64,000 nucleotides of DNA from the NCBI RefSeq assembly GCF_031585635.1, contig NZ_CP134196.1:1674001-1738000 (forward strand), given 5' to 3'. A program made the position numbers and the translations under genes. Within the stretch, counting starts at the first letter, position 1. Each line of letters opens with the position of its first letter. Under the pieces are notes generated by a model. That model was not told where the DNA came from. It was given only the letters and a program-made list of their open reading frames with translations, and did no database searches. Positions 18,199 through 26,015 of this stretch are shown here, in pieces. This stretch comes from Paraburkholderia sp. FT54 (GTDB lineage: Bacteria > Pseudomonadota > Gammaproteobacteria > Burkholderiales > Burkholderiaceae).

Positions 18199-19055
18199 GA
18201 GGGTGTTAGGCACTTTTGTTAAGGGTTGCAAAGTGAACAAGCATAAGCACGGAGAATACGACGAAGTGCAAACCGGCCAGGGTTTCGGGCAATCGCTCAT
18301 AGTCTCTGGCCAATCGTCGGAAGCGGTTGAGCCAGCCGAAGCTGCGCTCGACCACCCAGCGGCGCGGCAACAGCACGAAGCCCTTTTTCGCCTCCGACAG
18401 CTTGATTACCTGAAGCTCGATTCCTTCATCGAGTGCTGCCTGCGCAGGCTCTTCGCCGGTGTATCCCTGGTCGGCGAACGCCACCTTGACCGTCTGGCCC
18501 GTGGCCTGTTGAACCTGACGCGCCAGTTCTCCGACCTGCGCGCGTTCCTGTTCGTTGGCCGGCGTAACATGCACAGCAAGCAATTGCCCCAAGGTATCAA
18601 CCGCCATGTGGACTTTGCTGCCGCGTTTGCGTTTGTAGCCGTCGTAACCAGCCCGAGGTCCACTCTCGCAGGTCGACTGCAGCGTGCGCCCGTCGAGAAT
18701 GACCGCGCTGGGCTGGCCCTGACGGCCCTGCGCAACCCGGATGATCGAACGCAGGTCATTCACCATGGCCTCGAAGCAGCCTGCCTGAATCCAGCGCTGC
18801 GTCTGCTGGTAGACCAGTTCCCACGGTGGAAAGTCATTGGGCAACAAACGCCACGGCGCACCTGCGCGTACGATCCACCGCAGCGCGTTGAACATCTCGC
18901 GCAGTTCGTAACGGCGTTGCGGTGCGTCCTTGTTCATCAAAGTCAGGTACGCAGCGGCGAAGTACCACTCTTCGTCCGACACATCCGTTGGGTAGGGCCT
19001 GCGTTTTTTCATCCTGCCAGGATACCAGGTCCGACCAAAAGTGCCTAACACGCTC
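18199..19055 (-). mobile_element. IS5-family insertion sequence
   Basis: The element is 857 bp, bounded by 20-bp inverted repeats (18199-18218 and 19036-19055) that match at 19 of 20 positions; the repeats start GAG-GTGTTAGGCACTTTTG. One transposase gene fills it. No unambiguous target duplication is visible in the flanking bases. It sits in the 5' leader of the AI-2E transporter gene. Confidence 0.88.
18206..19012 (-). CDS. IS5-family transposase
   Basis: This is a 268-residue DDE transposase. The N-terminus [20 protein letters not shown] carries the SDEEW motif of IS5-group enzymes. [13 protein letters not shown] gives the first Asp, [14 protein letters not shown] the second, and [20 protein letters not shown] the catalytic Glu with its Y(2)R(3)E(6)K-like context. 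All three acidic residues are present, so the enzyme may be active. The frame is also open upstream to a GTG inside the inverted repeat, but the ATG at 19012 gives the family's normal start. The stop codon lies within the left inverted repeat. Confidence 0.9.
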   Translation of the reverse strand: MKKRRPYPTDVSDEEWYFAAAYLTLMNKDAPQRRYELREMFNALRWIVRAGAPWRLLPNDFPPWELVYQQTQRWIQAGCFEAMVNDLRSIIRVAQGRQGQPSAVILDGRTLQSTCESGPRAGYDGYKRKRGSKVHMAVDTLGQLLAVHVTPANEQERAQVGELARQVQQATGQTVKVAFADQGYTGEEPAQAALDEGIELQVIKLSEAKKGFVLLPRRWVVERSFGWLNRFRRLARDYERLPETLAGLHFVVFSVLMLVHFATLNKSA

Positions 19056-19123
19056 TTCTATGGGGAGCTGAAAGTCAAGCCCGGTTCTAAACATTCTGTT
19101 ATGCGAAGTAAACCTCCTTGTCC

Positions 19124-19186
19124 GGTCTCTACGGCCGGCCTGCGCGGTCACCTACCATGACCAGGCGCAGGCCGGCCGTAGAGACC
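19124..19186. repeat. 22-bp perfect inverted repeat (extended hairpin)
   Basis: Arms 19124-19145 and 19165-19186 are fully complementary. The 19-nt spacer contains a further GGTCA/TGACC pairing (19146-19150 and 19158-19162), so a hairpin of about 27 bp with one small bulge can form. It lacks a following T-run and so is not a standard terminator. It lies in the strip between the IS5 and IS110 transposase genes. Confidence 0.8.
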
Positions 19187-19378
19187 GTTGCGTAAAGGAC
19201 GGTACCGAAGCTCATCGCGTACACCTTGTTGCAGCCTTGGCATGTCAATGTCATTCAGGTCAGGGTGTCTGTTGACCGGTCAGTGCCGGGTCGACCTTCT
19301 ATCCGTGCCGGCCTGACAGGCCGGTCACCTCATGCCGCATGCGCGAAGCGCTGGCGCTACCCTGTTACCGACGCGCCC

Positions 19379-20717
19379 CATCTAGGGAAACGGCCACCCG
19401 CAATGGGTAGCCCGAGCGTGTTCCGGGCGCGTTGACCTTTACATGCTGTTGCTGCATCCGATGTCATTCAGTGATTCAGGCCCTCACGGTGTTGACGTCG
19501 CGCGGTTTGAGTAGCGCACCGGCGGGGATCTCGCCGTGCTCGAGATAACGCCACAGGGCGATCGCCAGACGGCGTGCGAGCGCGACGATACCGATGCGCC
19601 GCATCCGCTTGCCGGTACCGGCAAAGCGCTCGTTGAACCAGTGGCTGAGCTGGCTGCCGGGCTGCAGGCGCAGCCAGCTCCAGGCGAGCTCGACCATCAG
19701 CCAGCGACATCGCCGGTTGCCCGCCTTGCTGATACCGAGTTCAACCTCGCTGGTGCCGCTGGCGTACGGCGTGGGCGTCAGGCCCAGACAGCCGGCCACT
19801 TCGCGGCGGTTGCGAAACTGCCGCCAGCCGAACAGTTCCCTGACGAGCGTCCACGCGCTGCCGGCACCGATGCCGGCAAGCTGTGCGAGCAGCGCCATGC
19901 CGGGATGTGCGCCGCTGCGCACCTGCCGCTCCTGCTGCACTTCGAGCAGACGGATCTGCTTGTGCACCAGCACGAGCCGCTCACATTCGCGGTCAATCTC
20001 GGCGCGCAGACCGGGCGCCAGCAACTCGCGCTGACGGGTCCACCAGTGCGTCCAGATGCGGCCGCCGACAGACCGGACCCGAAGGTTGTGCAGTACCAGC
20101 AGGGAGCGGATCCGGTTGGTGTGTGCGGTCTGCTCTTTGCGCAGGCGTTCGAGCTCGCGGTGCAGGCGCCGGTCGTCCTCCTGCTCGGGCGTGGGAATGC
20201 GTGCCACCGCCCACACGCGCCGCTCGCCCGCGTAATAGCGCATGAGCATCGACAGCAGCTTGTCGCTGTCAAGCCGGTCTGTCTTGGCGCGACGCGCACG
20301 GCGGTTCACCTCGATGCTGGCCGAATCCACCACGAGATTGACGATGCCCTGTTCAGCCAGCCAGCGGTGCAGCCAGAAACCGTCGCGGCCTGCTTCATAA
20401 CAGCTGTAGACGGGTGCGTCGGCGCCGAGATGGCAACGCGCCCTGGCGTTGGCGATGGCGGTGAGAACCGCGGCGGTATCGCCGGCGGCGACCGTACAGC
20501 GGCTGGGCGCGCGCTGGCCATCACCGAGTGAGAGCTTCCAGTTCTTCTCGCCCAGTTCAAAAGCCATGTACAGGCGGCCACCTGCCGTCGTATTCTGCCC
20601 ACGGAGGGCTGTGTCAGGCGTATCCATTTGCGTGCTCCTTCGGAGAAAACGAGTGTGCAAGTCCCGTTTTACTCCAGTCGGGCTTTCTGTCGCTGCCCTC
20701 CCACATAGCATCTAGGG
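19379..20717 (-). mobile_element. IS110-family insertion sequence, approximate limits
   Basis: The element is defined by its transposase gene; IS110 elements lack terminal inverted repeats, so the limits are uncertain. A direct repeat of CATCTAGGG at 19379-19387 and 20709-20717 brackets the gene at a 1.33-kb distance, a normal size for this family, but a 9-bp match can arise by chance. IS110 elements carry a guide (bridge or seek) RNA in their non-coding ends, so candidate RNA sequence lies in 19187-19475 or 20628-20720; 19308-19324 can fold as a tight hairpin. Confidence 0.5.
19476..20627 (-). CDS. IS110-family RNA-guided transposase (DEDD recombinase)
   Basis: This is a 383-residue enzyme with an N-terminal RuvC-like DEDD domain and a C-terminal Tnp_20 domain. 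The N-terminal strand reads YMAFELGEKNWKLSL, where Glu stands in place of the more common first Asp; the other acidic residues are seen in YSCYEAGRDG and AKTDRLDSDKL. The C-terminal part has LAGIGAGSAWTLVREL (helix-hairpin-helix-like) and GISKAGNRRCRWLMVELAW holding the catalytic serine. AAGGAG precedes the ATG at 20627; the frame is open further upstream without a ribosome site. Members insert at sites chosen by a bridge RNA. Confidence 0.88.
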   Translation of the reverse strand: MDTPDTALRGQNTTAGGRLYMAFELGEKNWKLSLGDGQRAPSRCTVAAGDTAAVLTAIANARARCHLGADAPVYSCYEAGRDGFWLHRWLAEQGIVNLVVDSASIEVNRRARRAKTDRLDSDKLLSMLMRYYAGERRVWAVARIPTPEQEDDRRLHRELERLRKEQTAHTNRIRSLLVLHNLRVRSVGGRIWTHWWTRQRELLAPGLRAEIDRECERLVLVHKQIRLLEVQQERQVRSGAHPGMALLAQLAGIGAGSAWTLVRELFGWRQFRNRREVAGCLGLTPTPYASGTSEVELGISKAGNRRCRWLMVELAWSWLRLQPGSQLSHWFNERFAGTGKRMRRIGIVALARRLAIALWRYLEHGEIPAGALLKPRDVNTVRA

Positions 20718-21077
20718 TGTGTGACGAAGCCCGCAAGGGGCATGCCTCGGTGTGTGCGCGCGAGCCGACTGGAAAAATGCGAAACCACTACACTGGCATT
20801 GCACGGTCGCTCGTCAATAACCACATCTTAAAGGAAGCACCGGCGCCCTTTTGCCGATGGCACGCTTGTCTCGCTGCGTACAACACTGCGTTGCAAAAAT
20901 CCGCCCTATCGTAAATTCACGTTAACGATGACCCGCGAAGGCCCGTCTTTTCGGGATAGCGCGAATGTCAAGTTTCATTGTTGCTGTTTGAAGAACAGTG
21001 TTTCAACGGCGACACAATGGCTATCCAGCGCGTGCGGGACTACATTCGCCACACCACACAATACGGAGCCGACGACG
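20718..21077. other. Non-coding stretch upstream of the DUF3331 gene
   Basis: No credible gene is present in these 360 bases. The 5' half may still belong to the IS110 element. The rest, around 20900-21060, is less GC-rich and probably contains the promoter of the gene at 21078. Confidence 0.4.
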
Positions 21078-21359
21078 ATGACCCTGGAGTCCATCCCCCT
21101 TGACGGTGCCAATGGCGTACGCATTGAGATTCTCGAGCGCTCGGACACGACGCTGGTGATTCGCTGGGTCGAACCGGGAAAATGTCATTACGGCGAGCAG
21201 CGGTGGCGGCGCAGGTCGGCACATACGTCCGGAACATGCGCGGTGTCGCGCCGCAAGATTCGCCGCGGCGACGCGGTGTTCAAACCCGCCGAGCGGCCGG
21301 CGCCTTTGAATGCTTCCGCGATGATTTGCGCTGAATTGCTGGAGTGCGTCGAGGCCTGA
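21078..21359 (+). CDS. DUF3331-type small protein
   Basis: This is a 93-residue protein resembling the DUF3331 family found in Burkholderiales. Characteristic parts are VIRWVEPGKCHYGEQRWRRR, then SGTCAVSRRKIRRGDAVFKP and RPAPLNASAMICAELL. Cys residues at CHYGEQ, TCAVS and ICAEL could bind a metal in a small zinc-ribbon-like fold, but this is inference. The ATG at 21078 is used because GGAG precedes it and the homologous part starts soon after; the frame also extends upstream. Function unknown. It lies just beyond the two insertion sequences and 273 nt before the RNR gene. Confidence 0.72.
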   Translation: MTLESIPLDGANGVRIEILERSDTTLVIRWVEPGKCHYGEQRWRRRSAHTSGTCAVSRRKIRRGDAVFKPAERPAPLNASAMICAELLECVEA

Positions 21360-21632
21360 GCCTCAATCTTCCTGCCTGCGTCGCGCGTGAATTCCGCCCG
21401 ACGTGCCTGACGCGCCGATCTGCCCGGCGCACCAACCCACATAGCGGCACGCGCAACGCGTGACCCGCTCCGCGCCGTGGGTAAAACACCCTCTGATTGC
21501 GGCCCTTCGCCTCGTGCGTTAAGGTGGACCTCGTTGCGCCAGGTCATCCTGCCGGCTCCACGCATGGCGCTATAGTGACCCGCACTTCCACCCACCGCGC
21601 CGTGCCCTTGCGGCGCCGATTGAGGGCATACC

Positions 21633-24209
21633 ATGGCCGAAGACACGCCGGAAACCCGCGCGCAAATAGCGCCCCCCGCGCCTCCCGCTCCACTCGTCGC
21701 ACCGCAACAATTCTCCCTCGACGTCCTGCTCGAGAAATACGCGAAAGGCGATGAACAATCGGCCGACGACGTCTTCAGGCGCGTCGCGCGCGGCGTCGCC
21801 GAGGCCGAACCGCAAGCGCTGCGCGAATCGGTCGAGGCGCTCTTCGCGGACAATCTGCGGCACGGCGCGCTCGGCGCCGGCCGCATCATGAGCGCGGCGG
21901 GCACCGGCATTGCGGCCACACTGATCAATTGCTTCGTGCAGCCCGTGGGCGACGCGATTCAGGGCGTCGACGATCAAGGCCTGCCCGGCATTTACGTCGC
22001 CTTGCTGCAGGCGGCCGAAACCATGCGCCGCGGCGGCGGTGTCGGCTACAACTTCTCGGCGATCCGTCCCAAGGGCGCGCGCGTTCACACCACCAGTTCG
22101 TCCGCCTCCGGTCCGTGCAGCTATATGGATGTGTTCGACGCGTCGTGCCGCACGGTCGAGAGCGCCGGTTCGCGGCGCGGCGCGCAGATGGCCGTGCTCG
22201 ACTGCAATCACCCCGACCTGCTCGAGTTCATCGAGGCCAAGCATTCGAAAGGCCGCTGGAACAACTTCAACGTCTCGGTCGGCGTGACCGATGAATTCAT
22301 GCGCGCCGTCGAAGAAGATCAGCCCTGGCAACTCGTGCATCGCGCCGAGCCTTCACCGGCCCAGCGCGCGGCCGACGACGTGCGGCAACGCGAAGACGGT
22401 CTGTGGGTCTACAGCGAACGCCCAGCGCGCGCGATCTGGGATCGCATCATGCGCTCCACTTACGACGTCGCGGAACCCGGCATTGTGTTCATCTCGCGCA
22501 TGAACGAGGACAACAATCTGCGCGCCGTCGAAACCATCCGCGCCACCAATCCGTGCGGCGAACAACCGCTGCCGGCCTATGGCTGCTGCAACCTCGGGCC
22601 ATTGAATCTCACGCGTTTCGTGATCGACCCGTTCGCGCAGATGAAAGGCCGCAAGCCTTCGTTCGACTGGGACGGCCTCGCCAAACGCACGCGCACGCAG
22701 GTGCGCTTTCTCGACAACGTGCTCGATGTCACGCTGTGGCCGTTGCCGCAACAATACGACGAGTCGCACGCCAAACGGCGCATCGGCGTGGGCTTCACCG
22801 GCCTCGGCGACACGCTCGTCATGCTCGGCCTGCGCTACAACTCGCAGGAAGGCCGCGACTTCGCTGTACGCATCGCGCAACTGATGCGCGACGAAGCGTA
22901 TCGCGCGTCCGTGGAACTGGCGCGCGAGCGCGGCGCGTTCCCGCTCTTCGACGCCGCGGGTTATCTGGAAGCCGGCACGTTCGCCTCGCGCCTGCCCGAA
23001 GACATCAAAGAGGCGATCCGCCGCGATGGCATTCGCAACAGCCATCTTCTCTCCATCGCACCGACCGGGACGGTGAGCCTCGCCTTCGCGGACAATGCGT
23101 CGAACGGCATCGAGCCGGCCTTCTCGTGGACCTACACGCGCATGAAGGTCATGGCAGACGGCGGCCGCGAATCCTTCGACGTCGAAGACTACGCGTACAG
23201 GCTTTATCGCGAGTTGGGTGGCGACACGAACAAACTGCCGGACTATTTCGTCAGCGCGCTGGAGATGTCGGCGCGCGACCATCTCGACATGATGGCGGCC
23301 GTGCAGCCGTATGTGGACACATCGATCTCGAAGACGGTGAACGTGCCTGGCGACTACCCGTTCGAAGCGTTCGAAAGCCTCTACTTCGACGCGTGGAAAA
23401 ACGGCCTCAAGGGTCTCGCTACCTACAGGCCCAACGAAACGCTCGGCGCGGTGCTTAGCGTGAGCCCGCCGCAAGCCGACGACACGCTGACCGAGAGCGA
23501 TCTCGATCCGCTGCGTATCGCGATCGATCATCGGCCCAAAGGCGAGCTGCCCGCGATCATCGAGAAGGTCGAATATCTGACGCAGGCGGGCAAGAAGTCG
23601 CTTTATGTGGCGGTATCGTTCATCGAGGTCACAGGACGGCTGGGCGGTGAAGACGTCACCATCGAGCGGCCTATCGAGTTCTTCATTCCGACCGGTCAGC
23701 GCGACGAATCGCAGCAATGGATCACGGCGACGATGCGTTCGCTGTCGTTGGCGGCGCGCGGCGGTTTCGTCGCGCGTAACCTGCAGGACATGCGCAAGGT
23801 CTCGTGGGATCGCGGCCAGGTCCGGCTCGGCGAGGTCCAGCGTCTCGATGGGCACCGCACGCCGCGCTGGCACGATTCGGAGGTGGCCGCCCTCGCCTTC
23901 GCGATCCAGCAGATTCTGCATAGGCGTGGTTTTCTCGATGCCGAAGGAAACCAGGTGCCCTCGCGCATGCTGGCGCGTTTGCCGCGCGGACAGATGCGGG
24001 CCGAGACGGCGTTGCCGGCGGACTTCGGCATTCGTCCGCATCCGGTCGAAACTGATGCCGATGCGCTCGCATTGACCCAGCCCGGCGGAACGCAAGGGCT
24101 GCATACGATGCTCGGGCGCAAGTGCGGGTCATGCGGGGCGAATGCGGTGATTCGCAAAGATGGGTGCGACTTCTGCACCGCGTGCGGTGAGGTGGGTGCG
24201 TGCGGGTAG
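21633..24209 (+). CDS. nrdJ: Adenosylcobalamin-dependent (class II) ribonucleotide reductase
   Basis: This is an 858-residue class II ribonucleotide reductase that reduces ribonucleotides to deoxyribonucleotides with a B12-derived radical, with or without oxygen. The active-site set is visible: ATLINCFVQP (first redox Cys), GGGVGYNFSAIR, NPCGEQPLPAYGCCNLG (Asn, radical Cys and Glu), and SIAPTGTVSLAFADNASNGI. After the barrel comes a TSCPD domain (YVAVSFIEVTGRLGGEDVT), and the C-terminus is a zinc ribbon (GRKCGSCGAN and CDFCTACGEVGACG) that re-reduces the active site. The gene is full-length and single; no B12 riboswitch was found upstream. Family assignment is secure. Confidence 0.93.
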   Translation: MAEDTPETRAQIAPPAPPAPLVAPQQFSLDVLLEKYAKGDEQSADDVFRRVARGVAEAEPQALRESVEALFADNLRHGALGAGRIMSAAGTGIAATLINCFVQPVGDAIQGVDDQGLPGIYVALLQAAETMRRGGGVGYNFSAIRPKGARVHTTSSSASGPCSYMDVFDASCRTVESAGSRRGAQMAVLDCNHPDLLEFIEAKHSKGRWNNFNVSVGVTDEFMRAVEEDQPWQLVHRAEPSPAQRAADDVRQREDGLWVYSERPARAIWDRIMRSTYDVAEPGIVFISRMNEDNNLRAVETIRATNPCGEQPLPAYGCCNLGPLNLTRFVIDPFAQMKGRKPSFDWDGLAKRTRTQVRFLDNVLDVTLWPLPQQYDESHAKRRIGVGFTGLGDTLVMLGLRYNSQEGRDFAVRIAQLMRDEAYRASVELARERGAFPLFDAAGYLEAGTFASRLPEDIKEAIRRDGIRNSHLLSIAPTGTVSLAFADNASNGIEPAFSWTYTRMKVMADGGRESFDVEDYAYRLYRELGGDTNKLPDYFVSALEMSARDHLDMMAAVQPYVDTSISKTVNVPGDYPFEAFESLYFDAWKNGLKGLATYRPNETLGAVLSVSPPQADDTLTESDLDPLRIAIDHRPKGELPAIIEKVEYLTQAGKKSLYVAVSFIEVTGRLGGEDVTIERPIEFFIPTGQRDESQQWITATMRSLSLAARGGFVARNLQDMRKVSWDRGQVRLGEVQRLDGHRTPRWHDSEVAALAFAIQQILHRRGFLDAEGNQVPSRMLARLPRGQMRAETALPADFGIRPHPVETDADALALTQPGGTQGLHTMLGRKCGSCGANAVIRKDGCDFCTACGEVGACG

Positions 24210-24261
24210 ATGCTGCGCCTCGCGATCGGGTTGATCGTGCGGCGCGGCGCGAACCCGCCGC

Positions 24262-25212
24262 TCAGCCAACCCTCGCGTAATAAAGATTCTGCGGATGCTT
24301 CGCTTCGGCAAAGAAAAACCAGCGCTCCGCCACCAGCCCAGCGTATTGCACGAGACACGCCGCGGCCAGCAAGCCGAGCGAAACGCCGATCGAATGCAGG
24401 CTCGCGCCGAGCGCCATCAACACGATCGGCGCGACGAACGCTGCCGCGAGGAAGCCCCATTTGACACCGCGCAGCGTGCCTGCCGATTTGCCGTGAAAGA
24501 ACTCGTGCAAATTGAACGCACCGGCGGTAAAACCGCGCGACACCTGCACCAGCTTCGGATTGCGAATGCCGGTGGCGCTCTGCACCGTCGACTTCGGCCG
24601 CAAGCGCGCATTGCGCACGAGCGACGCCGAGCGGCTCACGCAGCCCGCGAGCGTCAACACGCATGCGCAAACCGCCAGCCCCGCGGTCAACTCGGGCACG
24701 AACCAGGCGGTCAAGGCTGTCGCCAAGGTAAAGCCCGACGCGCAGCCGAGCAGCGCGAAGTTCACCAGCGTGAGCGGCGTCGCCCACTCCTGCAGAAAGC
24801 GCAGACACGCGTAGATCATCGCCGTGCAGACGAACAGCGCCGCGCTCGCCAGCACGCCGAGCCAGCCGATTGCGAGCGCCCAGGGCGAGCCGAACCAGTG
24901 CGCGACGCCATAGAAAAACGCGCAGGCGAGAAACGCAGGCAGGCACAGACATTCGCGCGACAACCAGGAGGTGCGCCACATGGCGATCGCGCGCCATGCG
25001 CGTTCGGGATGGCCGAGATGGAAGAACGACGCGATCAGTCCGAGCCCGCCCAACACCACCGACACACCCGCGCCGGTGATATAGAACGCATCGGCGGGCG
25101 ATGCGAGCAGACCCAGATGCGCGGCGGTTTCCACGCCGACGAGCGCGATCAGCAGGCCCTGCGCCGCGCCGCTCAAAGTGGTCAGAAAAACCACGGAGAA
25201 TGCGGGATTCAT
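24262..25212 (-). CDS. Membrane anchor subunit of a DMSO-reductase-type molybdoenzyme (DmsC/SoeC)
   Basis: This is a 316-residue integral membrane protein with about eight hydrophobic segments. FFHLGHPERAWRAIAMWRTS with WLSRE following is the signature of DmsC-type anchors, whose conserved His/Glu positions contact the quinone. It follows the 4Fe-4S subunit gene by 20 nt and is the last gene of the three-gene operon. It would link the cytoplasm-facing catalytic and iron-sulfur subunits to the quinone pool in the inner membrane. Confidence 0.87.
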   Translation of the reverse strand: MNPAFSVVFLTTLSGAAQGLLIALVGVETAAHLGLLASPADAFYITGAGVSVVLGGLGLIASFFHLGHPERAWRAIAMWRTSWLSRECLCLPAFLACAFFYGVAHWFGSPWALAIGWLGVLASAALFVCTAMIYACLRFLQEWATPLTLVNFALLGCASGFTLATALTAWFVPELTAGLAVCACVLTLAGCVSRSASLVRNARLRPKSTVQSATGIRNPKLVQVSRGFTAGAFNLHEFFHGKSAGTLRGVKWGFLAAAFVAPIVLMALGASLHSIGVSLGLLAAACLVQYAGLVAERWFFFAEAKHPQNLYYARVG

Positions 25213-25232
25213 TGTGAGGTCCTATCGGTTCA

Positions 25233-25988
25233 TTAGATGCGCGTCGCCATCGACGCAAGATGCAGCTCACCGCGCTCGAGTTGCGCATCGAGCGATTCCG
25301 GCGACTGCGAAGGCTCCATTACCGAGCCGGACGATTTGCATGAGCACGAACCGCTGCCACAGCCCGCGGCCTCGGTCGGCACGCGCGGCAAATAGTGATT
25401 CGCGGGCCGCGTGTTCCACTCGGGCATCAACTGATAGCCGCCGCGCTCCTCGATGGCCTTCGACACCACCGACTCCGGATCATGAATATCGCCGAACAGC
25501 CGCGCCGAGGTCGGGCACGCGAGCACGCAGGCCGGCTGTCGATCGCGCTCGGACAGATTTTCATCGTGGATCCGATCGACGCACAGCGTGCACTTCGTCA
25601 TCTCCTTGCGCGCTTCGTCGAGTTCGCGCGCGCCGTAGGGACACGCCCACGCACAATACTTGCAGCCGATACAGCGGTCGAAGTCGACCAGCACGAGCCC
25701 GTCTTCCTTGCGCTTATAGCTCGCGCCGGTCGGACAGACCGGCACGCACGGCGGGTCCTCGCAGTGCAGGCACGACTTCGGAAAATGGATCGTCTCGGCA
25801 TTGGGAAAACTGCCGGCTTCAAAACTCTGCACCCGGTTGAAGAAAGTGCCGGACGGATTCGCGTCATACGGATTCAGATCGGCGAGACTGCCCGACTCAC
25901 CCGACGTGTTCCACTCCTTGCAACTCGTCACGCAAGCATGGCACCCCACGCACACGTTCAAGTCGATTACCAATGCCATCTGTGTCAT
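25233..25988 (-). CDS. Four-cluster 4Fe-4S electron-transfer subunit (DmsB/SoeB type)
   Basis: This is a 251-residue ferredoxin-like subunit. Four cysteine groups are present: CVGCHACVTSC, CLHCEDPPCVPVC, CIGCKYCAWAC and CTLC with a later ACVLAC, matching the four cubane clusters of DmsB/PsrB proteins. No signal peptide is seen, so it stays on the cytoplasmic side unless carried by a Tat-exported partner, which the catalytic subunit here is not. The ATG at 25988 follows AGGAG. A C-terminal Cys-rich tail (AAGCGSGSCSC) is unusual and might bind an extra metal. It moves electrons between the Moco subunit and the membrane anchor. Confidence 0.9.
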   Translation of the reverse strand: MTQMALVIDLNVCVGCHACVTSCKEWNTSGESGSLADLNPYDANPSGTFFNRVQSFEAGSFPNAETIHFPKSCLHCEDPPCVPVCPTGASYKRKEDGLVLVDFDRCIGCKYCAWACPYGARELDEARKEMTKCTLCVDRIHDENLSERDRQPACVLACPTSARLFGDIHDPESVVSKAIEERGGYQLMPEWNTRPANHYLPRVPTEAAGCGSGSCSCKSSGSVMEPSQSPESLDAQLERGELHLASMATRI

Positions 25989-26015
25989 CAAAGGCTCCTT
26001 GCGGCTGTCCCGATG

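Noticed and set aside
19379..20717. CATCTAGGG direct repeats as exact ends of the IS110 element.
   Set aside because: A 9-bp match between two stretches of a few hundred bases is likely enough by chance; kept only as a rough boundary.
21530..21575. A sequence resembling a cobalamin box (GCCAGGTCATCCTGCC) upstream of the B12-dependent ribonucleotide reductase.
   Set aside because: The match to the B12-box is partial and the remaining conserved blocks of a cobalamin riboswitch were not found in the 273-base leader, so a riboswitch call is not supported.
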